From contig NZ_UAUI01000025.1 of NCBI RefSeq assembly GCF_900455735.1, positions 248,001 to 312,000 of the forward strand: a stretch of DNA of 64,000 bases, written 5' to 3'. The notes under the pieces were generated by a model. It was not told where the DNA came from. It saw nothing but the letters and a program-made list of their open reading frames with translations, and did no database searches. Source of the DNA: Rhodococcus wratislaviensis (GTDB lineage Bacteria; Actinomycetota; Actinomycetes; Mycobacteriales; Mycobacteriaceae). Positions 19,310 to 30,595 of this stretch are shown here, in pieces (the stretch's first letter is position 1; each line of letters begins with the position of its first letter). Made by a program: the position numbers and the translations under genes.

Positions 19310-19332
19310 ATCTAGAAGCTATCAGAAACCAG

Positions 19333-19345
19333 ATACCGGCGGTAT
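19333..19345. promoter_or_regulatory. Candidate TetR operator between the patatin/monooxygenase operon and tetR
   Basis: ATACCG-G-CGGTAT is a perfect 6-1-6 inverted repeat in the 82-nt divergent intergenic region, close to both start codons. TetR repressors usually bind such palindromes and control both the neighbouring operon and themselves, so this is the natural operator candidate. Binding is not shown. Confidence 0.5.
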
Positions 19346-19391
19346 ATGAAAAATGGAATATTCTCGCAGGGGCTTCGAAGAAAGGGTGAGC

Positions 19392-19997
19392 ATGGCGCGA
19401 TTGACCAGGTCGGAGAGTCAGGCGCGCACGCGGGCGCATCTCGTCGCGACCGCACGCGACCTCTTCCTGGCCGACGGGTACGCGGCAACGTCGCTCGAAA
19501 AAGTGGCCGACGAGGCCGGCTATTCGAAGGGCGCGGTGTACTCCAACTTCAAGAACAAGAAGGAGCTGTGCCTCGAGGTGCTCGGGCTCATCCACACCAC
19601 CAAGGGGCAGGAGATCGCGGAAGCGCTCGGCGGCGGCGGCACGATGGAGGAGCGGCTCGAGGCGTTCCAGGCCTGGGCCGAGAAGACGCTCGGCGACGTC
19701 GGGTGGACCATGCTGGAGTTCGAGCTGATCGTGTTGTCCCGCCACGATCCCGAACTCCGCGACGCACTGACCGCCACTCTCGGGGTCGCGCGGGAGATCA
19801 CGGTGACGCTGCTGAAGTCGTTCACCGACTCACTCGGGGTCGTCCTGCCGGTGCCCGCGGAGGACGCGGCCGGCAGCATCCTCAGTCTCGGTGTCGGACT
19901 GGGTATTCAGCGCGCCATCGACCCCACCATCTCTGCTCGGGTGGTCACCGACAATCTGCGGGTGCTGCTTGCGGTATCGCAGCCGAGTGAACTCTAG
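19392..19997 (+). CDS. TetR-family transcriptional regulator
   Basis: 201 residues from ATG 19392 (AAAGGGTG upstream). The N-terminal helix-turn-helix reads LVATARDLFLADGYAATSL, then VADEAGYSKGAVYSNFKNKKEL, a textbook TetR domain. The C-terminal ligand domain (about residues 70-201) is divergent, so the effector is unknown; lipids or ketones are plausible given the divergent patatin/Baeyer-Villiger operon. It converges with corA with a 5-nt gap. Confidence 0.9.
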   Translation: MARLTRSESQARTRAHLVATARDLFLADGYAATSLEKVADEAGYSKGAVYSNFKNKKELCLEVLGLIHTTKGQEIAEALGGGGTMEERLEAFQAWAEKTLGDVGWTMLEFELIVLSRHDPELRDALTATLGVAREITVTLLKSFTDSLGVVLPVPAEDAAGSILSLGVGLGIQRAIDPTISARVVTDNLRVLLAVSQPSEL

Positions 19998-20002
19998 ATC
20001 CG

Positions 20003-21025
20003 TCAGAGCCAGTCGCGTCGGCGGAACAGGATGTAGAGCAGGCTGGCCGACGTCACGATCACGATGGTGCTGGCGATCATTCCCGACAGCTGCCCGACTC
20101 CGGGGAACAAGACGTTCTGACCGAACCACCCGGTCACCGCGGTGGGAACCGCGATGATGGCCGCCCAACCGGTGAGCTTCTTCATGACGGTGTTGAGCCG
20201 GGCATCCTGGAGCGACAGATTCGTCTCGAAGACGGTCACCACCATGTCGCGCAACGACTCCGTCCACTCCGCGGCGCGCGTCACGTGGTCGTAGAGGTCG
20301 GTGTACAAGCCGTCGAGAACCGGCGACTTGTCGCGGTCGGATTCGGCCCGCCCGCGCATGACGGCGCCCACCACCTCCCGCATCGGCAGGACGACGCGAC
20401 GCAGTTGCACCAGTTCCTTCCGCAGCCGGTACGTACGCTGCTGAATCTCCCGGGTCCGCGCGGACTCGTCGAACAAACCCTCCTCGAGCGCTTCGATCGC
20501 GTCGTCGATCGTCTCGATCGTCTCGAACTGCCCGTCCACGATCGCGTCGAGCAGGCCGTGCAGGAGCGCGAGTGCGCCGGAACCCGGTGTGAGCAGTGCG
20601 GGGTCCTCCTCCCAGCGCTCCACCACCTGCGACATGTCGAATCGATCGTCCCGCCGCACCGTGATGATCCCGTTCGACACCACGAACGCGGAGATACGGC
20701 TGAGCCGAAGCCGAGAATCGAGGACGCCGAGTGTGCTGACGTCGCCGGTATCGAACCAGGTGGCATACGCGGTCACGAACGCATGGCCCGCATAGCGTGT
20801 CGCCTTCGGCCGCTCACCTCGGGCGACGGCATCCTCGATGGCATTCGGATCGAGCGACCACTCGGCCGCAAGCTCGGTCAGGCACTCGTGGTCGGGATCG
20901 CACAGATCGACCCAGACGAGCGCATTCTCGTCCTTCACTTGTTCGGACACGTCGGCAAGCGGGAAATCCTTGCCCACGCACTCGCCACCGCGCCACACAC
21001 GGGTCTGCACCAGGTTGAGGGTCAC
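20003..21025 (-). CDS. corA: CorA-family divalent cation (Mg2+/Co2+) channel
   Basis: 340 residues from GTG. The long acidic/basic cytoplasmic domain carries helices with EAIEEALEEGL-type heptads (about residues 160-250). Two transmembrane segments follow at the C-terminus (WAAIIAVPTAVTGW and IASTIVIVTSASLLYIL), then RRRDWL on the cytoplasmic side. The usual YGMN selectivity loop reads FGQN here. Position, topology and length otherwise match CorA. Function: ion uptake or efflux through a homopentamer in the membrane. Specificity may differ because of the altered loop. Confidence 0.88.
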   Translation of the reverse strand: MTLNLVQTRVWRGGECVGKDFPLADVSEQVKDENALVWVDLCDPDHECLTELAAEWSLDPNAIEDAVARGERPKATRYAGHAFVTAYATWFDTGDVSTLGVLDSRLRLSRISAFVVSNGIITVRRDDRFDMSQVVERWEEDPALLTPGSGALALLHGLLDAIVDGQFETIETIDDAIEALEEGLFDESARTREIQQRTYRLRKELVQLRRVVLPMREVVGAVMRGRAESDRDKSPVLDGLYTDLYDHVTRAAEWTESLRDMVVTVFETNLSLQDARLNTVMKKLTGWAAIIAVPTAVTGWFGQNVLFPGVGQLSGMIASTIVIVTSASLLYILFRRRDWL

Positions 21026-21062
21026 GCGTCCAGTCTGCCGAACCAGCCCGGCAGGGAAGCGG

Positions 21063-24415
<3,353 letters not shown>

Positions 24416-24421
24416 CCGAGT

Positions 24422-24433
24422 TTCTGCACAGAA
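24422..24433. promoter_or_regulatory. Candidate IclR operator in front of gentisate dioxygenase
   Basis: TTCTG-CA-CAGAA is a perfect 5-2-5 inverted repeat 45 nt upstream of the gentisate dioxygenase start, similar to the palindrome at 23602-23616. It lies in the 63-nt gap after the regulator stop, where a promoter for the ring-cleavage genes would be. Confidence 0.55.
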
Positions 24434-24478
24434 GAATTCGCTATCCGCCGGGACGCCGACCCTCCTAGCGTCGACGCC

Positions 24479-25558
24479 ATGACCGCTACCGAACCGCACG
24501 TCGACGACGCTCCGGAGCTGAAACAGCTCTATACCGATTTCGAGGCCGAGCACCTGAATCCGTTGTGGACCCAGCTCGGTGATCTGATGCCGATGACGCC
24601 GACGTCGCGGGCGGTGCCGTTCGTGTGGAAGTGGTCGACGTTGTATCCGTTGGCGCAGCGGGCCGGGGATCTGGTGCCGGTCGGCCGGGGCGGGGAACGC
24701 CGGGCGATCGCCCTGGCGAACCCCGGGTTGGATGGCGTCCCCTATGTGACGCCGACGTTATGGGCGGCGATTCAGTACCTCGGCCCGAAGGAGGTGGCGC
24801 CCGAGCACCGGCACGCGCAGAACGCGTTCCGGTTCGTCGTCGAGGGGGAAGGGGTGTGGACGGTGGTCAACGGGGACCCGGTCGCGATGCGGCGCGGCGA
24901 CTTCCTGCTGACCCCGGGCTGGCATTTCCACGGCCACCACAACGAAACCGATCAGCCGATGGCCTGGATCGACGGCCTCGACATCCCGTTCGTGCACTAC
25001 ACCGACACCGGGTTCTTCGAATTCGGATCCGAGAACGTCACCGACGACTCCACCCCGGACGTGTCCCGGTCGGAACGGTTGTGGGCGCATCCGGGGCTGC
25101 GACCGCTGGTCGGGTTGGACGCGAAAACGTCCTCGCCGATCGCGGCGTACCGGTGGGAGCACACCGACGCCGCACTGCGCGAGCAACTGGCACTCGAGGA
25201 CGAGGGGTTTGCGGCGACCACCGAACCCGGCCACGCCGCGGTCCGCTACACCAACCCGACCACCGGCGGCGACGTGATGCCCACCATCCGCGCCGAGTTC
25301 CACCGCCTCCGCGCCGGCGCCCGCACCCGGCCCCGCCGCGACGTCGGGTCCACCGTCTACCAGGTGTTCGACGGTTCCGGGCGGTTCGTCCTCGGCGGCG
25401 AGGCCCGCACCGTGTCCACGGGGGACATGATCGTCGTCCCGTCCTGGACGGAGTGGTCGATCGAGGCCGACACCGAGTTCGACCTGTTCGCGTTCTCCGA
25501 CGCCCCGATCGTCGAGCGCCTGCACTTTGACCGCACATTCATCTCCGAAGGAGCCTGA
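24479..25558 (+). CDS. Gentisate 1,2-dioxygenase
   Basis: 359 residues, a bicupin Fe(II) ring-cleavage dioxygenase. The first cupin has HRHAQNAFRFVVEGEGVWT with metal-binding His residues and GDFLLTPGWHFHGHHN with the third. The C-terminal cupin (YQVFDGSGRFVLGG) is degenerate. The N-terminal WKWSTLYPLAQRAGDLVPVG is characteristic of gentisate dioxygenases. It opens gentisate to maleylpyruvate. Next gene starts 7 nt downstream; the set is one operon. Confidence 0.95.
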   Translation: MTATEPHVDDAPELKQLYTDFEAEHLNPLWTQLGDLMPMTPTSRAVPFVWKWSTLYPLAQRAGDLVPVGRGGERRAIALANPGLDGVPYVTPTLWAAIQYLGPKEVAPEHRHAQNAFRFVVEGEGVWTVVNGDPVAMRRGDFLLTPGWHFHGHHNETDQPMAWIDGLDIPFVHYTDTGFFEFGSENVTDDSTPDVSRSERLWAHPGLRPLVGLDAKTSSPIAAYRWEHTDAALREQLALEDEGFAATTEPGHAAVRYTNPTTGGDVMPTIRAEFHRLRAGARTRPRRDVGSTVYQVFDGSGRFVLGGEARTVSTGDMIVVPSWTEWSIEADTEFDLFAFSDAPIVERLHFDRTFISEGA

Positions 25559-25565
25559 CAATCCC

Positions 25566-26393
25566 ATGAAGCTTGCCACCCTGCGCCGCGGCGGTGCGAC
25601 CGTCGCCGTCCGCGTCGATTCCGACACCACCGGCACGATCATCGACGGGTTCGCGGACCTGTCCGCCCTGCTGACCGACCCGGACTGGAGGTCGCTCGCG
25701 GACAACGCGTCCGGTGCCACCGTCGACCTCGACGGCGCCGACTACGCCCCGGTGGTCCCGCACCCGGGGAAGATCATCTGCGTCGGGTTGAACTACGCGA
25801 ACCACATCCAGGAGATGGGCCGGGATCTGCCGCAGTATCCGACGCTGTTCGCGAAGTTCAAGGAAGCGTTGACCGGCCCGTACGACGACGTGATCGTCCC
25901 GTCCTATGCCGCCGCCCAGCTGGACTGGGAGGGGGAGTTGGCGTTCGTCGTCGGCCGGCAGGCGTACCAGGTGCCCGAGGCCGACGCCGAGTCCTACATT
26001 GCCGGGTATTCGGTGATGAACGATTACACGATGCGCGACTACCAGTACCGGACGCTGCAGTGGGATCAGGGCAAGACGTTCGAGAAGACCAGCGGCTTCG
26101 GGCCGTTCCTGACGACCACCGACTCCTACACGTTCGGCGGGACACTGGAGACGACACTGGAGGGGCAGGTGGTGCAGTCCACCACCACCGACGATCTGGT
26201 GTTCACCCCGGCCAGGCTGGTGGAGTACATCTCGCACATCGTGACGTTGCAGCCCGGGGACGTGGTGATCACCGGCACCCCCGGCGGGGTCGGGCACGCC
26301 CGCAAGCCCGGTCTCTACATTCAGGACGGGCAGACCGTGGAGGTCACCATCGAGGGCCTGGGCACCGTCCGCAACACGACGATCGTCAAGTAA
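25566..26393 (+). CDS. Fumarylpyruvate hydrolase (FAH family)
   Basis: 275 residues. The fumarylacetoacetase C-terminal domain is clear: ICVGLNYANHIQEMG, the metal ligands in DWEGELAFVVGR (Glu-x-Glu) with a downstream Asp in YSVMNDYTMRD, and DVVITGTPGGVGHARKPG. In this operon it would split fumarylpyruvate, produced by the isomerase, into fumarate and pyruvate. ATG 25566 follows the dioxygenase stop by 7 nt. Length is usual for the family. Confidence 0.93.
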   Translation: MKLATLRRGGATVAVRVDSDTTGTIIDGFADLSALLTDPDWRSLADNASGATVDLDGADYAPVVPHPGKIICVGLNYANHIQEMGRDLPQYPTLFAKFKEALTGPYDDVIVPSYAAAQLDWEGELAFVVGRQAYQVPEADAESYIAGYSVMNDYTMRDYQYRTLQWDQGKTFEKTSGFGPFLTTTDSYTFGGTLETTLEGQVVQSTTTDDLVFTPARLVEYISHIVTLQPGDVVITGTPGGVGHARKPGLYIQDGQTVEVTIEGLGTVRNTTIVK

Positions 26394-26395
26394 GG

Positions 26396-27124
26396 ATGCA
26401 CCCGGTGGGCTTTCACGATCTCGATGTGTCCGAGCGGTTGCTGATCGCCCGCCGCGGCACCGCCTACTTCGCCCAACGCCTCGCCGAACTGTCCGACGAG
26501 CAACTGTCCGAGCCGACCGGATTGTCGGGGTGGTCGCGGCGACATCTGGTGGCGCACGTCGGGTACAACGCGGCCGCGTTGTGCCGGTTGCTGGACTGGG
26601 CGGCGTCGGGGGTGCAGACCCCGATGTATGCGTCGGCGGAGCAGCGGGGCCGGGAGATCGCCGAGGGCGCCACCCTGTCGGCGGCGGCGCTGCGGAACCT
26701 GTTCGATCACACCGTCGCCCGGCTCGACGAGAAGTGGCGCACCCTGCCCGCCTCGGCGTGGGATGCGCAGGTGCGGACCGCGCAGGGCCGGACGGTGCCG
26801 GTGTCGGAGACGGCGTGGATGCGCACCCGGGAGGTCTGGATTCATGCGGTCGACCTCGGCAACGGCGGCCGGTTCGGCGACTTCCCCGACATCGTCCTGG
26901 AGTCGTTGCTCACCGACATCGTCGGAATGTGGCGGCGCAAGGACCTCGGCGCCGGCCTGATCCTCACCGTCGACGGGGGTGAACCGGTTGCGGTGCAGCC
27001 GGATTCACCACCGGCCGGCAAGGTGTCCGGGCCCCTCGCCGCGGTCGTGCGGTGGGCCGCCGGCCGCGGCACCGTCGGCATGAGCATCGACGGCGGAGTC
27101 GGGGAACCGCCGCGTTGGCTTTGA
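26396..27124 (+). CDS. Mycothiol-dependent maleylpyruvate isomerase
   Basis: 242 residues from ATG 26396, 2 nt after the hydrolase stop. DinB-like domain with GLSGWSRRHLVAHVGYNAAAL (first metal His), EVWIHAVDLGNGGRF (further His/Asp) and an SCP2-like C-terminus. This matches the Corynebacterium mycothiol-dependent isomerase, which turns maleylpyruvate to fumarylpyruvate with mycothiol in place of glutathione. Its place in the gentisate operon makes the assignment firm. It is the last gene; the convergent hydrolase gene ends 28 nt away and no terminator hairpin is visible. Confidence 0.92.
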   Translation: MHPVGFHDLDVSERLLIARRGTAYFAQRLAELSDEQLSEPTGLSGWSRRHLVAHVGYNAAALCRLLDWAASGVQTPMYASAEQRGREIAEGATLSAAALRNLFDHTVARLDEKWRTLPASAWDAQVRTAQGRTVPVSETAWMRTREVWIHAVDLGNGGRFGDFPDIVLESLLTDIVGMWRRKDLGAGLILTVDGGEPVAVQPDSPPAGKVSGPLAAVVRWAAGRGTVGMSIDGGVGEPPRWL

Positions 27125-27152
27125 TCCATCGATAGGCTGCTGAGCGGTCAAG

Positions 27153-27992
27153 TCATGAACCGTCGCAGGTGGGGGCAGTGTGGTCGGTTCGAGTCGGTTC
27201 TCCACGGACGGCGGCCACGAACTCGGCAGGGCAGTCGAGGTGGATCAGGTGTCCGGCGCCGTTGATGACAACGGTATCGATGTCCGGTCGCCGGCGCTGT
27301 ATTCGCGTGTGCAGTCCGGTCATCCACGGCGAACTTTCGGAGCCGAGGACCCACGTGATCGGCATCGGCAGGTTCACCACGGCGCGAACCGAGATGTGCT
27401 CGGCCATGACTCCGAAAGGGTGCGGGTCCCATTCGGCCAGAACCGGTGTGGCGTTGCGGAGAATGTCGTTCCGGAGGCTGTCGTCGGCGAGGTCGTAGCT
27501 GTTGCCACCGGACTGTAGGGCGGTGGCGAACCGGAAGAACACCTCCGTCGCCTCCTGCGGGTGACCGCGCAATTGAAGCAGTTTCAGGCGAACTGCGGTC
27601 GCGAGCACCGCCCGGTCGGCATGCCGCAGTCCGTGAAATGGGGCTTCGACGACGACCAGCTCGGAGAACAGATCCGGGCGAGCGGTGGCGGATGCCAGCG
27701 CAATGTTTCCGCCGGAACTCCATCCGAGCACCTTCGCCGGCTCTCCCACGGCTTGTTCGAGGACGGCGCAGAGATCACGAGCATGGATACGGTGATCACG
27801 GACGGGCCTGTGCTCGGACTGTCCGTATCCGCGGCGATCGTAGACGGTGACGCGATGGTCGGAGGCCAGGTTGTCGATGACGCCGTCCCACGTGGTCATG
27901 TCTGTGGCCGAGCCGTGGACGAGAACCAAGGGTTTGCCGCTTCCGACGGTGCGGTAGTGCAGTCTTGCTCCGGGTAGATCGATGTTGGGCAT
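27153..27992 (-). CDS. tsdX: Alpha/beta hydrolase of the gamma-resorcylate cluster (TsdX-like)
   Basis: 279 residues. LVLVHGSATDMTTW is the oxyanion-hole HG motif, VLGWSSGGNIAL the nucleophile elbow (G-W-S-S-G, Ser about residue 95), and NGAGHLIHLD carries the catalytic His. No signal peptide. It follows the tsdT transporter by 40 nt on the same strand. In R. jostii RHA1 (from memory) the tsdTX operon encodes the transporter and a putative hydrolase of unknown need in the pathway. A phenolic-acid ester as substrate is a guess only. Confidence 0.85.
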   Translation of the reverse strand: MPNIDLPGARLHYRTVGSGKPLVLVHGSATDMTTWDGVIDNLASDHRVTVYDRRGYGQSEHRPVRDHRIHARDLCAVLEQAVGEPAKVLGWSSGGNIALASATARPDLFSELVVVEAPFHGLRHADRAVLATAVRLKLLQLRGHPQEATEVFFRFATALQSGGNSYDLADDSLRNDILRNATPVLAEWDPHPFGVMAEHISVRAVVNLPMPITWVLGSESSPWMTGLHTRIQRRRPDIDTVVINGAGHLIHLDCPAEFVAAVRGEPTRTDHTAPTCDGS

Positions 27993-28032
27993 TGCGCGTT
28001 CCTGTTCTGTGACCCTTTGTGGAGAAAATCGT

Positions 28033-29385
28033 TCAGCGCCGGGAGTGATTCTGAGCATCCGCCAATCTGGTGGCCGGCATCGCGTCGCCCTGGACCGGAT
28101 CAATGCGCGACTCGCGCCGCGGAACGAGTACTGCGGTCAGCGCGCCGAGCAGACCCACGATGGCGAAGCTGTAGAAGTTCCCATCGACGCCGTTCGCATG
28201 GTCGAGCACGAATGCGCCGAGGGTCGGGCCCGCGATGGCTCCGAGGCGACCGACCGACAGGGCCCAGGCGAGACCACTGCTGCGGTTCTCGGGGTCGTAG
28301 ACGGACAGGATGTAGGCGTTGGCGAGGATCTGGGAGCCGATGAACCCGAATCCGCTGACGAACATGAGCAGGAAGAGCAGGAACGTCGGCGGCTGAAGAC
28401 TCATGAGGACCAGGCTGACAGTGCCGGTGAGGAACGCGGTCACGACGACGATGCGCGGTCCGAAACGGTCCGCGACGGGGCCGGCTGCGATGACGCCGAC
28501 GAACACACCGAGCCACATGGCTGCGGTCTGGAGCAGGGCAGACCCGAGAGAGTAGCCGGCGGCCTGCATGATCGAGGGCAGCCATGCGCTGATGCCGAAT
28601 ACGAGCAGAAGGCCGCAGAAGGACATGGCCCAGAACAGCAGCGTGGTGGGGGCGAGTCGGCGCGTGAGCAGCGGGCCGAGGCCGAAGAGACGGCCGGCCT
28701 GCTTGTTGGCGACGTGGCTCGAGGGAAGGTCGTAGCGGGTCTCGATCTCGGCGGCCTCCGCGCCGCGTCGGATGAGGCGCAGGTGGAATGGGCTCTCCGG
28801 AAGGCGGAAGACCAACGGGAGTGCGACGAGTGGGATGACGACACCGATCAGGTAGAGCCAGCGGAACGAGACCTCCGGAAGCAATGCGGCGCCGAGCAGG
28901 GGTGCGGCGAGCGCCCCGATGGCATACCCGCTCATCATCAGTCCGATGTGTCGGCTGCGGCGCTGCGGTGCGCTGAGGTCGGCTACATACGAGTTGAGGG
29001 TCGGAAGAACGACGCCCAGACCGAGTCCGACGACGAGACGTCCGAAGCCGAACGCTTCGGCGCTGTACGCGAAGGTTGATACAAGCATGCCGACGGTGAA
29101 GACGGCGATCGATCCGATCAGGAGCCGCCGGGGGCCGACGCGATGGATGATTGCTCCGGCCAGCGCGGCCCCGATCAACATGCCGACGCCGACGAGCGAG
29201 CCGATAGTCCCGGCCTCGCTCCGGTCCATGCCGAGCGACGGCGTCTGGAGGAGCACCGGGAGGGTGGCCCCGTAGATCGCGAGGTCGAAGCCCTCGAGCG
29301 TCGCCACGAGCCAGGTGACGCACAACAGTGTGCGGGTGGCGCCAGGGAGGCGATCCGAACCGGAGGAAGAGGGTGCGCGACTCAT
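28033..29385 (-). CDS. tsdT: MFS gamma-resorcylate transporter (TsdT-like)
   Basis: 450 residues, about 12 membrane segments, AAHS-type: TLEGFDLAIYGATLP in TM1 has the family Asp, HRVGPRRLL the TM2-3 loop, and YDPENRSSGLAWALSVGRLGAI the loop before TM11. ATG 29385 has AGGAG upstream. In RHA1 the equivalent gene is needed for normal growth on gamma-resorcylate at neutral pH (recalled). The leader of about 150-230 nt carries a perfect GGACCGTT/AACGGTCC hairpin and a candidate TsdR site. Confidence 0.9.
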   Translation of the reverse strand: MSRAPSSSGSDRLPGATRTLLCVTWLVATLEGFDLAIYGATLPVLLQTPSLGMDRSEAGTIGSLVGVGMLIGAALAGAIIHRVGPRRLLIGSIAVFTVGMLVSTFAYSAEAFGFGRLVVGLGLGVVLPTLNSYVADLSAPQRRSRHIGLMMSGYAIGALAAPLLGAALLPEVSFRWLYLIGVVIPLVALPLVFRLPESPFHLRLIRRGAEAAEIETRYDLPSSHVANKQAGRLFGLGPLLTRRLAPTTLLFWAMSFCGLLLVFGISAWLPSIMQAAGYSLGSALLQTAAMWLGVFVGVIAAGPVADRFGPRIVVVTAFLTGTVSLVLMSLQPPTFLLFLLMFVSGFGFIGSQILANAYILSVYDPENRSSGLAWALSVGRLGAIAGPTLGAFVLDHANGVDGNFYSFAIVGLLGALTAVLVPRRESRIDPVQGDAMPATRLADAQNHSRR

Positions 29386-29460
29386 GGGGACGCTCCTGTC
29401 GAGAAGAGGGCGATGGCACCGCAGCGGGGTGCGTGCGTTCACGATTGGCAGCCATCCGAT

Positions 29461-29479
29461 GGACCGTTCGCAACGGTCC
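29461..29479. promoter_or_regulatory. Perfect hairpin in the tsdT leader
   Basis: GGACCGTT-CGC-AACGGTCC is an 8-3-8 perfect inverted repeat, 76 nt upstream of the tsdT start and downstream of the likely promoter region. It could be an additional operator or a structured 5' leader. No T-run follows, so it is not a plain intrinsic terminator. Confidence 0.45.
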
Positions 29480-29522
29480 AACCTCGGTGCCGCACTCGTC
29501 ACAGATCTGGCACAACCACGTT

Positions 29523-29536
29523 ATGACGCGAGTCAC
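29523..29536. promoter_or_regulatory. Candidate TsdR operator upstream of tsdT
   Basis: ATGACGCGAGTCAC contains TGAC-GCGA-GTCA (4-4-4). On the tsdB side, GTGACGCGAAGTCAC at 30559 is the same sequence with one extra A. A second shared string, TAGTGAATC at 29566-29574, is the reverse complement of GATTCACTA at 30497. TsdR is known in RHA1 to bind both intergenic regions, so repeated motifs common to both are good operator candidates. Confidence 0.5.
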
Positions 29537-29617
29537 ATTTGAACATAGCGAAATGAATTCCGCAATAGTGAATCCCTGTCCGAGCGTGCCTGGTCCCGTG
29601 AGGAGCGATGGAATCGC

Positions 29618-30448
29618 TCAGGCGACTGGGCCACCGGCCGCTCCGCCGACGCTGCCGTAGTCCTCCGAGATCGCCTTCGTCGTGCGCAGCAGTTCCAGCG
29701 TCACCTCGGCGACCGTGGCTGCGTCACCGAGCGACGACGGAAGTGCCACCGCCACTGCCAGGGGAATTGATTGACCGGCCGGGAAGACTGGTGCTGCGAC
29801 TGACATGACGCCCGGGATCACCTCGCCCGAGATGGTTGCTACGCCCTGCTCGAGCACGGTGGCCCGTAGCCGAGCCACGTCGCTCTTGCTTGGCGCGTTC
29901 GTGCCGAGTGTCTCGAGTTCGGTCTCCACGATCGATGTAATCATCGTGGCCGGCAGATGGGCCAGGTAGACGCGTCCGATCGCGGAGGTGAGCAGCGGCA
30001 TTGTCGCTCCCACCCGGATCGTGATCGGGAGTGCGTGCGCGCCGTAGTCCCAGCGCACGAGGACGGGACCATGGTCGCCCCATACCGCGAGATTGACGGC
30101 GTGCCCGGTGCGATCACGCAAGTCGGGGAGATGTTCCGACGCCACGCCGACCTCGTCCATGCGGCGCAGTGATTCGATGCCCAGTCGACGCATCGCCGGT
30201 CCGAAGTCATAGAGACCGGATCGGTGAGATTGCACGACGAGCCCTGCGCGACCCAGGCTGACCAAGTAGCGGTGAACCTTGCTCGCGGCCATCCCGGAGG
30301 CGTTCGCGATCTGCGTGAGGCTCATGGGGCCGAGTCCGCTTTCGAGGGCCTCGATGACGGTCATGGCGAGCTCCACCGACTGAATGCCTTGACGGGGGCC
30401 GGCGCGTTCGGCATCTGCAGTGGAATCGGAATCCGCGGAGGTCGTCAC
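29618..30448 (-). CDS. tsdR: IclR-family repressor of the gamma-resorcylate genes (TsdR-like)
   Basis: 276 residues from GTG 30448 with AAGGTGG upstream. IclR winged helix at about 22-85 (IQSVELAMTVIEAL, IANASGMAASKVHRYLVSLGRAGL), then the effector domain (GAHALPITIRVGATMPLLTSAIGRVYLA). In R. jostii RHA1 TsdR represses tsdBADC and tsdTX and releases DNA when gamma-resorcylate binds (recalled). The gene lies between its two targets here, matching that arrangement. Confidence 0.9.
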   Translation of the reverse strand: MTTSADSDSTADAERAGPRQGIQSVELAMTVIEALESGLGPMSLTQIANASGMAASKVHRYLVSLGRAGLVVQSHRSGLYDFGPAMRRLGIESLRRMDEVGVASEHLPDLRDRTGHAVNLAVWGDHGPVLVRWDYGAHALPITIRVGATMPLLTSAIGRVYLAHLPATMITSIVETELETLGTNAPSKSDVARLRATVLEQGVATISGEVIPGVMSVAAPVFPAGQSIPLAVAVALPSSLGDAATVAEVTLELLRTTKAISEDYGSVGGAAGGPVA

Positions 30449-30512
30449 GGGAAACCACCTTATGGCTCGACGAACGGTTGGGGGTGATCGAGAACTGATT
30501 CACTACTGTGCA

Positions 30513-30542
30513 TTGACTTCACTAATAATAAACTCGTACGGT
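30513..30542 (+). promoter_or_regulatory. tsdB: Putative tsdBADC promoter
   Basis: TTGACT at 30513-30518 and TACGGT at 30537-30542 are 18 nt apart in a locally AT-rich stretch, an acceptable vegetative-type promoter. Tandem TTCACTA strings start at 30499 and 30518, 19 nt apart. Palindromes at 30541-30558 and 30559-30573 lie over or just after the expected transcription start, where a repressor would act. Confidence 0.45.
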
Positions 30543-30558
30543 GTGGTTGCAATCACAC
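30541..30558. promoter_or_regulatory. Near-perfect 18-bp palindrome upstream of tsdB
   Basis: GTGTGGTTGCAATCACAC is self-complementary except for one base pair (core TTGCAA). It overlaps the end of the proposed -10 element and abuts the TsdR-type repeat that follows. Possible second contact for TsdR; also compatible with a CRP/GntR-like site. Confidence 0.45.
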
Positions 30559-30573
30559 GTGACGCGAAGTCAC
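30559..30573. promoter_or_regulatory. Candidate TsdR operator upstream of tsdB
   Basis: GTGAC-GCGAA-GTCAC, a perfect 5-5-5 inverted repeat 23 nt upstream of the tsdB start. The same motif with one base fewer occurs upstream of tsdT, the other TsdR-controlled operon. Confidence 0.5.
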
Positions 30574-30595
30574 GAAAGTCGAAAGGAACAACGGC

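Noticed and set aside
27982-29079. Glu/Asp-rich plus-strand frame opposite tsdT
   Set aside because: Charged composition without domains, complementary to transporter membrane segments.
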